Assembly (NCBI GenBank): GCA_902784585.1
Contig: CACZVM010000009.1
Coordinates: forward strand, 1-64,000
Direction: 5' to 3'
Length of the DNA stretch: 64,000 nt
Source: an uncultured Bacteroidales bacterium
GTDB taxonomy: Bacteria > Bacteroidota > Bacteroidia > Bacteroidales > Paludibacteraceae
The notes below the pieces were generated by a model. The model ran no database searches. It saw only the letters and a program-made list of their open reading frames with translations, and was not told the DNA's origin. Made by a program: the position numbers and the translations under genes. This document shows positions 1 through 7,049 of this stretch, piece after piece. Position 1 is the first letter of the stretch; each line of letters begins with the position of its first letter.

Positions 1-21
1 TTATTGAAAGAGATTACGAAG

Positions 22-240
22 ATGAAACACTTTACATCCAAATCACCCAAAGCACTGCTGCTTAGCATGCTGCTCATGGCACTCGTCTTGGTAGGGACGG
101 CATGTTGCTTTCCAGCCTGCAAGGCGTGGAGAACCGTCACCACTACCGCCACCTGCGTCCAGTCCGCTGATTCAGCCAAGACAAACACAACCATCACGAC
201 CAAAACGGTAGAGGAATACCAAGGCGTGAAGAAAAAGTAA
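22..240 (+). CDS. Small putative lipoprotein (72 aa), unrecognised
   Basis: The protein starts at the ATG at 22; an in-frame TTG at 4 is less likely because the hydrophobic segment begins shortly after the ATG. Residues 8-30 form a leader with KS positive charges, a run LLLSMLLMALVLVG, and a possible lipobox GTAC-C around residue 28. The remaining 40 residues are hydrophilic, rich in Thr (TTTAT, TNTTITTKT) and end in KKK. A membrane-anchored or exported small protein is inferred. I recognise no family. It stands 87 bases upstream of another small gene on the same strand. Its own promoter lies outside the window. Confidence 0.55.
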   Translation: MKHFTSKSPKALLLSMLLMALVLVGTACCFPACKAWRTVTTTATCVQSADSAKTNTTITTKTVEEYQGVKKK

Positions 241-327
241 AGAGGCAAAAAGACCACCTCTCAAAAGAAAGGTCTGCAACGGAATTCATTGTGAATTCTT
301 AACTACTAACCTTAAAGTCTGTTTACT

Positions 328-669
328 ATGGCAAAAGTTACCTATGCTGCCGGTATCGACACCGTTTCCGGTAGCCTCGCAAAACCGAAAAAGAAAGAGG
401 GTCACATGTGTGGCTCTCGTCTGTACATCCGCAAGGGCGACGCGTACAACCGCTCGACTCCAGTTCTGGCCGACGAGTTGGCTAACCGCCAGCGCTTCGC
501 CACCGTCTCTGCAGCCGTAGCTGCCCGTGCGAAAGACGTGAGCAAGATCACGCAGGACCAGATCAACTTCAACGCTCAGAAGAACGAGCCCGGTGGTCTT
601 AAGACCATGAAGGCGTACCTCTGGAGCCTTGAGGCTGCTGTGTACGACCAAGCGCACCCGCAGGGCTAA
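328..669 (+). CDS. Conserved-looking small protein of unknown function (113 aa)
   Basis: The ATG at 328 starts MAKVTYAAGIDTVSGSL; codon use is clean and the frame closes just before a strong terminator, so the gene is real. There is no signal peptide or membrane segment. The N-terminal third is rich in Lys and Gly (AKPKKKEGHMCGSR), followed by RLYIRKGDAYNRSTPV, an Ala/Arg-rich helical stretch (ANRQRFATVSAAVAARAKDV, about residues 50-70) and a C-terminal part with KNEPGGLKTMKAYLWSLEAA. A basic cytoplasmic protein, perhaps nucleic-acid binding, is only inference. I cannot name a family. It shares no clear motif with HU proteins although it is of similar size. Confidence 0.7.
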   Translation: MAKVTYAAGIDTVSGSLAKPKKKEGHMCGSRLYIRKGDAYNRSTPVLADELANRQRFATVSAAVAARAKDVSKITQDQINFNAQKNEPGGLKTMKAYLWSLEAAVYDQAHPQG

Positions 670-690
670 TCGGTCAAAGCCCGTCAAAGG

Positions 691-720
691 AAAAATCGCT
701 CTTCGGGGCGATTTTTCTCT
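691..720 (+). terminator. Rho-independent terminator with UUCG tetraloop
   Basis: Bases 691-699 (AAAAATCGC) pair with 708-716 (GCGATTTTT); the inner pairs close on a C-UUCG-G tetraloop at 701-706. A T-rich run follows. It lies 22 bases after the stop of the 328-669 gene and just before the next promoter, so it ends that unit. Confidence 0.85.
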
Positions 721-725
721 TTTTA

Positions 726-757
726 TTTGCATATATGCAAAAAAAAGTGTATCTTTG
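726..757 (+). promoter_or_regulatory. Bacteroidetes-type promoter of the lipid kinase operon
   Basis: TTTG at 726-729 (-33) and TATCTTTG at 750-757 (-7) are separated by 20 bases. The -33 element is the left end of a perfect 16-base palindrome TTTGCATATATGCAAA at 726-741, found again at 26965 and with one change at 21034. The start codon at 801 follows about 40 bases later. Confidence 0.85.
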
Positions 758-800
758 CAGCCGATTTAGTTTGCAGTATTGTGTGCATACAAGAAAACAT

Positions 801-1694
801 ATGAAGAATATAGCTTTTATCATCAATCCTATTTCGGGCAACAAAGAGACACAACGCGAGAAACGTAAGTTGCCTAAGTTGATCATGCAGACCCTCGATC
901 CGGAACAGTGGTTGCCCAACATCACCTTCACCGAGTATGCAGGGCACGCGACGGAACTGGCACATCAGTACGCCCGTATGGGGTTTGATGCCGTGGTCGC
1001 CGTAGGCGGTGACGGTACGGTGAACGAGGTGGCACGCGGCCTACGCGAGACTGAGACGGCACTGGGTATACTGCCTATGGGTAGCGGCAACGGCTTTGCT
1101 CGTCACCTCTGCATACCCATGCGCACGCAGAAAGCCATAGAGATGCTCAACCGCTCGGAGCCTATCCGCGTGGACTACGGACTGGCCAACGGAAAGATGT
1201 TCGTATGCACCTGCGGCACAGGATTTGACGCCGTAGTGGCAGACAACTTCGCTGCCGGCAACAAACGCGGATTCATGAGCTATATACAGAACACCATCGC
1301 CAAGGCCTTCACCTACCAGCCGCAGACCTACCACCTGATGGGCGACGGACTGGACGTGACGCACAAAGCGTTTCTGATCACCTTCGCCAACGCCAACCAG
1401 TGGGGCAACGACGCGAAGATAGCACCCAAAGCCAGCATACAGGACGGACAGATGGACATCATGCTCATGTCCAGTCATGCCATACTCGGTAGCGCCAGCC
1501 TCGCTCTGCGACTCTTCACCGGCACCATCGACGGTAGCTTCTTCATGGACACCATACGTGCCCGTGAGATCACCGTGGAGCGCGAAGAGGCAGCGCCCTT
1601 CCATATCGACGGCGACCCTGTGGAGATGGACAAAGATATCCATATCAAGATCGTGCCCGACGGACTAAGAGTGCTCGCGGAGAAGAGGTTTTGA
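801..1694 (+). CDS. Diacylglycerol kinase-family lipid kinase
   Basis: A 297-residue cytoplasmic kinase of the DAGK/YegS type, expected to phosphorylate a lipid such as diacylglycerol or a sphingoid base with [18 protein letters not shown] opens the nucleotide-binding fold, GGDGT is at about residues 69-73, and [10 protein letters not shown] at about 94-103 is the usual second glycine-rich motif. Length fits the family. The ATG at 801 is chosen over an upstream in-frame codon at 735 because 735 lies upstream of the -7 element. It is the first gene of a run ending near 8.7 kb, and a second paralogue lies at 62962-63885. The lipid substrate cannot be told; Bacteroidales make sphingolipids, so a sphingoid substrate is possible. 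Confidence 0.9.
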   Translation: MKNIAFIINPISGNKETQREKRKLPKLIMQTLDPEQWLPNITFTEYAGHATELAHQYARMGFDAVVAVGGDGTVNEVARGLRETETALGILPMGSGNGFARHLCIPMRTQKAIEMLNRSEPIRVDYGLANGKMFVCTCGTGFDAVVADNFAAGNKRGFMSYIQNTIAKAFTYQPQTYHLMGDGLDVTHKAFLITFANANQWGNDAKIAPKASIQDGQMDIMLMSSHAILGSASLALRLFTGTIDGSFFMDTIRAREITVEREEAAPFHIDGDPVEMDKDIHIKIVPDGLRVLAEKRF

Positions 1695-1735
1695 TTCACA
1701 ATTCACAATTCAAAATTCACAATTCACAATTAACA
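1694..1735. repeat. Heptad repeat array, six units, filling a stop-to-start gap
   Basis: Six contiguous 7-base units (ATTCACA x2, ATTCAAA, ATTCACA x2, ATTAACA) begin on the last base of the lipid kinase TGA stop (1692-1694) and end at the base before the dut ATG (1736). No other intergenic sequence exists here. Confidence 0.95.
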
Positions 1736-2170
1736 ATGATTTTGAAGATTATCAACAGGAGCAATAATCCGCTGCCGCGGTATGAGAGCGCACAGGCGGC
1801 AGGCATGGATATACGCTGCTCGCTGAACGAGGCAGTGACGCTGCAACCCATGGAGCGGCGACTGATACCCACAGGACTATATATCGAACTGCCCGCCGGC
1901 TACGAAGCGCAGATACGCCCGCGCAGCGGACTGGCACTCAAGCGCGGACTGACTGTACTCAACACCCCTGGTACTATCGATGCCGACTACCGAGGCGAAG
2001 TGGGTGTCATCCTGATCAACCTCAGCGGCGAACCGCAGACCATCGAACCCGGCGAACGTATATGCCAGATGGTCATCGCCCGACATGAGACACCCGAAGT
2101 GGTGGAAGTGACAGAACTGAGCGACACCGAACGCGGCGCCGGAGGATTTGGACACTCGGGTCGAAAATGA
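1736..2170 (+). CDS. dut: dUTP diphosphatase (dUTPase)
   Basis: This 144-residue trimeric dUTPase hydrolyses dUTP to dUMP and diphosphate, keeping uracil out of DNA and supplying dTMP synthesis. All five family motifs are visible: AGMDIRC near residue 22, the RSGLA phosphate-binding loop near 63, [10 protein letters not shown] near 79, the GERICQM segment, and the C-terminal glycine-rich arm [10 protein letters not shown]. Length matches bacterial enzymes. The ATG at 1736 directly abuts a heptad repeat array, so any ribosome-binding site would lie in repeat DNA. A stem-loop covers the stop codon. The order dut, TPR protein, DUF4292 lipoprotein, EnvC-like activator is, from memory, common in Bacteroidales. 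Confidence 0.95.
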   Translation: MILKIINRSNNPLPRYESAQAAGMDIRCSLNEAVTLQPMERRLIPTGLYIELPAGYEAQIRPRSGLALKRGLTVLNTPGTIDADYRGEVGVILINLSGEPQTIEPGERICQMVIARHETPEVVEVTELSDTERGAGGFGHSGRK

Positions 2171-2180
2171 GTTTTCGACC
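2159..2180 (+). other. Perfect stem-loop over the dut stop codon
   Basis: GGTCGAAAA (2159-2167) pairs with TTTTCGACC (2172-2180) around a 4-base loop that contains part of the TGA stop. No T-run follows, so it is more likely an RNA-stability or attenuation element than a classical terminator. Confidence 0.5.
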
Positions 2181-2228
2181 ATTGGAGATTGGTGATTGGA
2201 GATTCAAAATTTAAAATTAAGATTTGAG
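2180..2228. repeat. Heptad repeat array between dut and the TPR gene
   Basis: Seven units in one 7-base phase drift from GATTGGT-like (CATTGGA, GATTGGT, GATTGGA) to GATTCAA, AATTTAA, AATTAAG, ATTTGAG. The TTG start of the next gene (2224) lies inside the last unit. Confidence 0.85.
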
Positions 2229-3225
2229 AATTGTTCGTTACATAGTAGTCTGTATTCTGTGTTCTGTACTCTGTATTCCTACAGAGGCAAAGAAGCCGCA
2301 GCCGGTGGCAGTGCCGCAGGACACACTGAGCGTGGAGCAGCGGCAGCAGTTCTCCTACTACTGGTACGCTGCCCGTCAGGCCATCGAAGAGGAACGCTAT
2401 GCCGATGCACTGGTGCTGCTCACCTTCTGCGAACAACTCAACCCGCAGGACGGCACGACGCTCGACTATCTGGGTACGATGTACGATGCTCTCAACGAAC
2501 AGGAGACGGCTCTGCAACTCTACCGCCGTGCCAACCAGGCCGACCCGCGTGACCAGTGGTGGCACCTGACACGTATGCTCTTGCAGCGAGACAGTGAGGC
2601 GGATAAGGCTGAGGCACTGCGAGTGATGGAGCGAGCACTCACACTCAACCCGAAGAACGAGGACCTGCTCGAGCAATTGAAGCAGACCTATATGGAACGT
2701 CAGATGTGGAAAGAAGCGCTGCACACGCAAGACCAACTGGACGGCATACGCGGCTATGACGCATGGAGCGCCATCACCCGTTACCGCATCTACGTCATCT
2801 GGAACAAGCCCAAACAGGCACTGGCAGCGATAGACAAATATCTGGAACTCGACCCGGGTGACCTGCGTTTTCTGGTGTTCCGACTCGAACTGATGGAACG
2901 CTTCAACGCCAAGCCTGCCGAACGATTTGAGATGTACGAGAAGATACTGAGTTACGACCCCGGTAACCTGATGATACTCAACAACTACGCCTACCTGCTC
3001 GCCACCACCGGCGGCAACCTGCGCAAGGCGGAACAGATGAGCCAGCAGACCATCCGCGAAGAGGGCGACAACCCCGTCTATCTGGACACCTACGGATGGA
3101 TACTCCATCTGCAGAAACAAGACCAGTTGGCACTCTTCTACCTCCAGAAAGCACTGATGTACAGTACACCGGAGACACGCGGGGAGATAGAGAAGCACCT
3201 CAAAGAGGTGAGAGGTGAAAGATGA
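2224..3225 (+). CDS. Secreted tetratricopeptide-repeat protein
   Basis: A 333-residue protein with an N-terminal signal peptide (RIVRYIVVCILCSVLCIPTEA) followed by TPR-type helical pairs, for example YADALVLLTFCEQLNPQDGT, KAEALRVMERALTLNPKNED and QLALFYLQKALMYSTPETR, over most of residues 45-325. TPR proteins act as protein-binding scaffolds; here an outer-membrane or periplasmic assembly role is inferred from its position between dut and an envelope lipoprotein. The start is TTG at 2224, within repeat DNA; no in-frame ATG lies before the signal peptide. Its stop lies inside the next heptad array. Confidence 0.8.
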   Translation: MRIVRYIVVCILCSVLCIPTEAKKPQPVAVPQDTLSVEQRQQFSYYWYAARQAIEEERYADALVLLTFCEQLNPQDGTTLDYLGTMYDALNEQETALQLYRRANQADPRDQWWHLTRMLLQRDSEADKAEALRVMERALTLNPKNEDLLEQLKQTYMERQMWKEALHTQDQLDGIRGYDAWSAITRYRIYVIWNKPKQALAAIDKYLELDPGDLRFLVFRLELMERFNAKPAERFEMYEKILSYDPGNLMILNNYAYLLATTGGNLRKAEQMSQQTIREEGDNPVYLDTYGWILHLQKQDQLALFYLQKALMYSTPETRGEIEKHLKEVRGER

Positions 3226-3270
3226 AAGTTTAGAGTTTAGTGTTTAGTGTTTAGAGATGAGAGTTAAGAA
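3208..3270. repeat. Heptad repeat array spanning the TPR-gene stop and the next ATG
   Basis: Nine units in constant phase: GTGAGAG, GTGAAAG, ATGAAAG, TTTAGAG, TTTAGTG x2, TTTAGAG, ATGAGAG, TTAAGAA. The first three encode the end of the TPR protein and contain its TGA stop (3223-3225). The ATGAGAG unit supplies the start codon at 3257. Confidence 0.9.
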
Positions 3271-3814
3271 TTTATTCATAGTAGTCCTCTGTCTCGGGCT
3301 GATGGGATGTGCAGCGAAGAAGGGAGCTGTCAGCCATCAGCCGTCAGAAGTCAGTCAAGAGAAGGCTTGGCATACCTGCCTCATGCAAGGCGTACAGATA
3401 GGTGTCAGCACGGACGATGAGAAACTGAGTTCCGGCGCCACGATGCAAGTGGTGCGCGACTCCATGCTCATCATCAGCGTCATGCCGATGCTCAACATCG
3501 AAATGCTGCGTGTCGAGGCAACACCCGATGGCGTGGTAGTGATAGACAAACTGCACGGACGCTATGCCAAGGCCGACTACGCCACCATCAACCGCAAACT
3601 GGTGCCGACGATCAGCTGGCAGGTACTACAAGAGATGTGTTCGGCCGAACTGCCTACGGGCAGCGAGAGAGCACGCATGCGCTATACCTACGACGGACGC
3701 AAGACCATCGACCTGACGATAGTCTATCCCGAGCGACAGACTGACGTGCCCGTACGCATGAACGCACTCAGACTCGACAAGTACAAAGAGATGAACATCG
3801 TCAATCTACTTTGA
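3257..3814 (+). CDS. DUF4292-family lipoprotein
   Basis: A 185-residue lipoprotein: signal sequence NLFIVVLCLGLMGC with lipobox LMGC (Cys about residue 18), then a hydrophilic linker GAVSHQPSEVSQ encoded by heptad repeats (3329-3356), then a beta-rich domain. It resembles DUF4292, a family of LolB-like envelope lipoproteins in Bacteroidetes, but is shorter than the roughly 250 residues I expect. It lies between a TPR protein and an EnvC-like gene. An envelope role is inferred from the lipobox; the biochemical function is unknown. The ATG comes from a repeat unit. Confidence 0.75.
   Translation: MRVKNLFIVVLCLGLMGCAAKKGAVSHQPSEVSQEKAWHTCLMQGVQIGVSTDDEKLSSGATMQVVRDSMLIISVMPMLNIEMLRVEATPDGVVVIDKLHGRYAKADYATINRKLVPTISWQVLQEMCSAELPTGSERARMRYTYDGRKTIDLTIVYPERQTDVPVRMNALRLDKYKEMNIVNLL
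3329..3356. repeat. In-gene heptad array in the DUF4292 linker
   Basis: Four units, GTCAGCC, ATCAGCC, GTCAGAA, GTCAGTC, encode the linker right after the lipidated cysteine. The orientation is stop-free on the coding strand. Confidence 0.85.
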
Positions 3815-3839
3815 TAATTAAAAATTAAGAATTAAAAAT
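3812..3839. repeat. Heptad array between the DUF4292 gene and envC-like gene
   Basis: TGATAAT, TAAAAAT, TAAGAAT, TAAAAAT in phase. The first unit contains the TGA stop of the preceding gene (3812-3814). Confidence 0.85.
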
Positions 3840-3859
3840 TGGTTTTGAAGATCATACAT

Positions 3860-5044
3860 ATGAGCAACAAACTGCTGCCGAGGTTGGTCTGCGTAGCAGT
3901 CTGCATGCTAACCGCCCTAGCGGTGTTGGCAGCGGATAACGTGAAGGACCTGCAGAAGAAACAGAAGAAACTGCAGGCGGAGATAGAGCAGACCAACAAG
4001 ATGCTCAAGCAGACCAAGAAAGATGAGAGTGCGACGATCAATAAGTTGCAACTCATCGGCGAGAACATCAAGACACAGCGCAAGCTGATCACTACGCTCG
4101 ACAACGAGATATCTGCACTCAACTCCGAGATGGAACGGCTAAGCAACACACGTGACTCGCTGCAGCAGGTACTGGAGCGCCACAAGGCCGACTACGCCCG
4201 TATGATCAGGCAGACCCACTACACGCGTCTGCAGCAGTCGCCACTACTCTTCCTCTTCAGCAGCCAGGACTTCCAGCAACTGGTCCGCCGTGCGCGTTAC
4301 CTGCAGGAGGTGGCACGTTTCCGTCAGCAGCAGGTGCGCCGCATTGAGACCACCCAGGCGGAGATAGATACCCAGAACAACCTGCTTCAGGAGAACAAGA
4401 ACGACAAGCAGCAGAGCCTGAACAGCCGCAAGCGCGAGCAGGAGAACCTCAAGCGCGACGAACGCAAACAGCAGACGATGCTCTCCCAACTCAAGAGCAA
4501 AGAGAAAGACCTGAGCAAGAAACTGCAGCAACAGCAGAAACGAGCTGCTGACCTGAACAAGAAGATAGACGACATGATACGCAAGCAGGCGGCTGCCAAA
4601 TCCAACCTGACCAAAGAGCAACAACTCGTGGCCGGCGGATTTGAGGCCAACAAAGGACGTCTGCCCTGGCCTGTGGAGAAGGGTATCATCATCGGCCATT
4701 TCGGCAAACACCCGCACCCCGTCTATCCGCAAGTGATGATAGACAACAAGGGTATCTACCTGCAGACCACCACCGGCAGCAAAGCCCGCGCGGTGTACAA
4801 AGGCGAGGTGACCAGTTGCTTCATGGTAGGCAACACCTACGCCGTCATCATCCAGCACGGTAACTACCGCACCGTCTATTCCAACCTGAGCCGACTCAGC
4901 GTCAAGCAGGGCGACAAAGTGGAGACCAAACAGCTGATCGGTACGATCTATACCGACCCCGAACAAGACCAGAAGACGGAACTATACTTCCAGATATACA
5001 AAGATCGTAACATACTAAATCCTGAATTATGGATAGCAAAATAA
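3860..5044 (+). CDS. EnvC-like murein hydrolase activator (coiled coil plus degenerate LytM)
   Basis: A 394-residue exported protein: signal peptide to about residue 25 (ending LAVLAA), a coiled coil of roughly 220 residues rich in Gln, Lys and Glu, and a C-terminal M23/LytM-like domain (GRLPWPVEKGIIIGHFGKH onwards). In active M23 peptidases the last motif is HxH; here the corresponding strand reads ELYFQI, so the zinc ligand His is absent. That is the EnvC pattern of a non-catalytic domain that activates amidases during cell separation. An activator role is therefore inferred. The ATG at 3860 is preferred to a TTG at 3839 because the signal peptide starts there. Its 3' end overlaps the next gene by 16 bases. 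Confidence 0.85.
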   Translation: MSNKLLPRLVCVAVCMLTALAVLAADNVKDLQKKQKKLQAEIEQTNKMLKQTKKDESATINKLQLIGENIKTQRKLITTLDNEISALNSEMERLSNTRDSLQQVLERHKADYARMIRQTHYTRLQQSPLLFLFSSQDFQQLVRRARYLQEVARFRQQQVRRIETTQAEIDTQNNLLQENKNDKQQSLNSRKREQENLKRDERKQQTMLSQLKSKEKDLSKKLQQQQKRAADLNKKIDDMIRKQAAAKSNLTKEQQLVAGGFEANKGRLPWPVEKGIIIGHFGKHPHPVYPQVMIDNKGIYLQTTTGSKARAVYKGEVTSCFMVGNTYAVIIQHGNYRTVYSNLSRLSVKQGDKVETKQLIGTIYTDPEQDQKTELYFQIYKDRNILNPELWIAK

Positions 5045-5574
5045 AGTTGAAAGTGGAAAGTTTAAAGTGGAAAGGGCTTGCGCTTTGCGCAATGTTAATG
5101 CTCCTTATTCCATCATGCAAACAGAACAACTGGCTCGATTGGAAGACACAGAATGAGCTATGGCTGGCGCAGAACAAAGCCGACCATTCGGACATACGCG
5201 AGACAGCCAGCGGACTGCAATACCGCATCAAGGCCGACCCCACGCCGCAGGATGTTCGTCCGAACACCACCAGCAGCGTCGTCATATGCGACTATACCGT
5301 ACACCTGATCAACGGCTATAAGGTGGCTGGCGGACACGACACGCTGTACTTGCCCAGTTGTATACCCGGCTTTGCGGAGGGTTGTCACCTCATCCACAAC
5401 AACGGTGACATCAACCTCTATATCCCCTATTACCTCGGTTACGACAACTCGCAATACGAGTCAGGCAACAGCTACAACGCCTCAGGTCGCGGTACGGAGG
5501 GAACAAGCAGTTACATCCCGCCCTACTCCACACTCATCTACGACATCCATCTATGCGCCGTCATCGGATATTGA
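5029..5574 (+). CDS. FKBP-type peptidyl-prolyl isomerase-like lipoprotein
   Basis: A 181-residue protein with lipobox LIPSC after a leader rich in Lys, then an FKBP-like domain: SGLQYRI, a strand VVICDYTVHLINGYKV, IPGFAEGCHLIHNNGDINLYIP, YLGYDNSQYE and the closing IPPYSTLIYDIHL. These match the FKBP order (core strand, flap, PGF/W-E-G motif, Y-G, final I-P-P-N-S-x-L strand), although the usual active-site aromatic and DS positions are altered. Cell location would be the periplasmic face of a membrane. The N-terminal KLKVESLKWKG before the hydrophobic core is encoded by a heptad array. It overlaps the envC-like gene at its start and the next gene at its end, so translation is probably coupled. 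Confidence 0.75.
   Translation: MDSKIKLKVESLKWKGLALCAMLMLLIPSCKQNNWLDWKTQNELWLAQNKADHSDIRETASGLQYRIKADPTPQDVRPNTTSSVVICDYTVHLINGYKVAGGHDTLYLPSCIPGFAEGCHLIHNNGDINLYIPYYLGYDNSQYESGNSYNASGRGTEGTSSYIPPYSTLIYDIHLCAVIGY
5043..5077. repeat. Heptad array in the start of the FKBP-like gene
   Basis: AAAGTTG, AAAGTGG, AAAGTTT, AAAGTGG, AAAGGGC in phase. It straddles the envC-like stop and encodes the basic n-region of the FKBP-like signal sequence. Confidence 0.85.
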
Positions 5575-6062
5575 CATATATCGCCCTGGTGCTGACAACG
5601 GCACTGCTGCTCTCGCTGACGGCGTGCGACGGCACGACCTTCGGTAGCAGTGTACCCCGGCTGAGAGTGAACATACGCCTGGATCTCCGTCAGAGCAGTT
5701 TCGTCACCTTCACGCCGGAGAACACCTATGCCTATGTGACGGCTACCCGAAAGGGCTTCTACCTGAACGGAGAGTACGCCGCTCCTGCCCTGGACACCGA
5801 TTATTTCGGTTACGGCGGCGTGGTTATCTACGTGAACATGCTGGGCGGATACGATGCCTACGACATGGCGTGTCCCTACTGCGCCTCACGCGGCTATGCC
5901 CATACCTGCAAGGTCAATTCCATGTCCGCCGTATGCCCCGTATGCGGCGAGGAATACCAGCTATGGTCAGGCACGGGCATCCCCACCAAGGGCATCACCC
6001 GCGAACCGCTGCTGCGACTGCCGCTTACCGTTACCGACAACTACATCATCGTAAGACAATAA
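5553..6062 (+). CDS. Rieske-fold-like lipoprotein with four cysteines
   Basis: A 169-residue lipoprotein with lipobox LTAC near residue 25. The C-terminal half follows the layout of a Rieske domain: YGGVVIYVNMLGGYDAYDMACPYC, then AVCPVCGEEYQLWSGTGIP, then GITREPLLRLPLTVTDNYI. In a true Rieske protein the ligands are CxH and CxxH; here both pairs read CxxC (ACPYCA and VCPVCG). A 2Fe-2S Rieske centre is thus unlikely, and a rubredoxin-like or zinc site with four Cys is inferred. An extra Cys lies between them (AHTCKV). It overlaps the FKBP-like gene by 22 bases and sits two bases before rimM. Its role is unknown. Confidence 0.7.
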   Translation: MRRHRILTYIALVLTTALLLSLTACDGTTFGSSVPRLRVNIRLDLRQSSFVTFTPENTYAYVTATRKGFYLNGEYAAPALDTDYFGYGGVVIYVNMLGGYDAYDMACPYCASRGYAHTCKVNSMSAVCPVCGEEYQLWSGTGIPTKGITREPLLRLPLTVTDNYIIVRQ

Positions 6063-6064
6063 GC

Positions 6065-6469
6065 ATGATCACCCGCGACGAACTACTCTCTCTCGGCACA
6101 CTACGCCGTCCGCAACTCAAGGAGTTGCCCGACTTCGTCTTCGTCCTGCGCGACGGACTGTTTGTTCCGTTTCGCAAGGCCGACGCCACTGACCTGCTGG
6201 GCGAAGAGGTCTTCGTGCGCCGCACCGACGTGCGCGACGAGGACGACGGCCTGCTGACTTGGCAAGACCTGGTGGGATATATGGTGAAAGATGAAGGAGA
6301 AGAAGATGAGTGGCGGGAGATAGGTGTCATAGCCGAGGTGGACGAGAGTACGATAAACACCGTCGCTACGCTGGAAGACGGACGGATGATCCCGCTACAC
6401 GAAGATTTTATTACGGACATAGACGAGGCAGCCCACGTGCTGTATGTGCGCTTACCTTTTGAACTATGA
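6065..6469 (+). CDS. rimM: Ribosome maturation factor RimM, N-terminally shortened
   Basis: RimM binds S19 and aids maturation of the 16S 3' domain. The 134 residues fit the C-terminal PRC-barrel half well: DLLGEEVFVRR, LTWQDLVGYMV, EIGVIAEVDESTINTVATL, GRMIPLHEDFITDID and VLYVRLPFEL. The N-terminal part is reduced: LGTLRRPQLKELPDFVFVL jumps from the usual G-x-hG-K-GE region straight to the strand before DLLG, about 35 residues shorter than relatives of about 170. The start at 6065 is three bases after the preceding stop and no earlier start restores the missing part. Either a minimal RimM or a decaying one. The last codons overlap trmH as ATGA. Confidence 0.8.
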   Translation: MITRDELLSLGTLRRPQLKELPDFVFVLRDGLFVPFRKADATDLLGEEVFVRRTDVRDEDDGLLTWQDLVGYMVKDEGEEDEWREIGVIAEVDESTINTVATLEDGRMIPLHEDFITDIDEAAHVLYVRLPFEL

Positions 6470-7023
6470 GAAAGAAGACGACATCTGAGTTGGACCGCAT
6501 GAATACGGACCAGTACCGCGAGGCAGACAAGCTGCCCCTGGTGGTGGTACTCGACAACGTACGCAGTCAGCACAACGTAGGTGCTGTCTTCCGCACCGCC
6601 GACGCGATGCGCATTTCGCGCGTAGTGCTATGCGGCATATGCTGCTGCCCGCCTAACGCGGAGATACACAAGACCGCCCTGGGTGCAGAAGAGAGTGTAG
6701 ACTGGCAGTACTACAAGGATACCACCGAGGCCGTCAGAGACCTGCAGACGGCCGGATATACCGTCTATGCCGTGGAACAGGCACACAACTCCGTCACGCT
6801 GGAAGAAATCAGCCATCAGCTATCAGCAGTCAGCATTCAGCCGAAAATAGCAGTTATTTTCGGCCATGAGGTCTTCGGCGTGCAACAAGAGGTGGTGGAC
6901 TGCTGCACCCAGTGTATAGAGATTCCTCAATACGGCACCAAGCACTCGATGAACGTCAGCGTGACGGCAGGCATCGTGATGTACCGCCTCGCGGAAGCGA
7001 TGCGTACCAATCCTAAATCTTAA
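6466..7023 (+). CDS. SpoU/TrmH-family RNA 2'-O-methyltransferase
   Basis: A 185-residue knotted (SPOUT) methyltransferase expected to transfer a methyl group from S-adenosylmethionine to a ribose 2'-OH of tRNA or rRNA. Motif 1 is NVGAVFRTADA (about residues 37-47), motif 2 is IAVIFGHEVFGVQQEVVD, and motif 3 is IPQYGTKHSMNVSVTAGIVMY, which forms the knot. Lacks an N-terminal substrate-binding domain, so the target RNA is unknown. Residues about 114-125 (ISHQLSAVSIQ) are encoded by a five-unit heptad array just before motif 2, where homologues should have a short loop. Starts in an ATGA overlap with rimM; its stop lies in another array. Confidence 0.88.
   Translation: MRKKTTSELDRMNTDQYREADKLPLVVVLDNVRSQHNVGAVFRTADAMRISRVVLCGICCCPPNAEIHKTALGAEESVDWQYYKDTTEAVRDLQTAGYTVYAVEQAHNSVTLEEISHQLSAVSIQPKIAVIFGHEVFGVQQEVVDCCTQCIEIPQYGTKHSMNVSVTAGIVMYRLAEAMRTNPKS
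6808..6842. repeat. In-gene heptad array in the TrmH-family gene
   Basis: Five units in phase: ATCAGCC, ATCAGCT, ATCAGCA, GTCAGCA, TTCAGCC. They encode a loop before methyltransferase motif 2. Confidence 0.92.
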
Positions 7024-7049
7024 ATCATAAATCTCAAATCATAAATAAC
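7015..7049. repeat. Heptad array joining the TrmH-family stop to the U32 start
   Basis: AAATCTT, AAATCAT, AAATCTC, AAATCAT, AAATAAC. The array covers the last codons and TAA of the methyltransferase gene and ends one base before the TTG start of the U32 gene. Confidence 0.92.

Noticed and set aside
282-298. GAATTC-attgt-GAATTC inverted repeat upstream of the 113-residue protein
   Set aside because: Short, common by chance in AT-rich DNA, and not linked to a promoter or T-run, so not called as an operator.
1987-3198. Open frame of 403 codons on the minus strand opposite dut and the TPR gene
   Set aside because: It lacks a recognisable domain and crosses two well-supported genes and a repeat array; it is a shadow frame.
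3860-5044. EnvC-like gene taken as an active M23 peptidase
   Set aside because: The final HxH-type zinc motif is replaced by ELYFQI, so an activator role fits better than catalysis.
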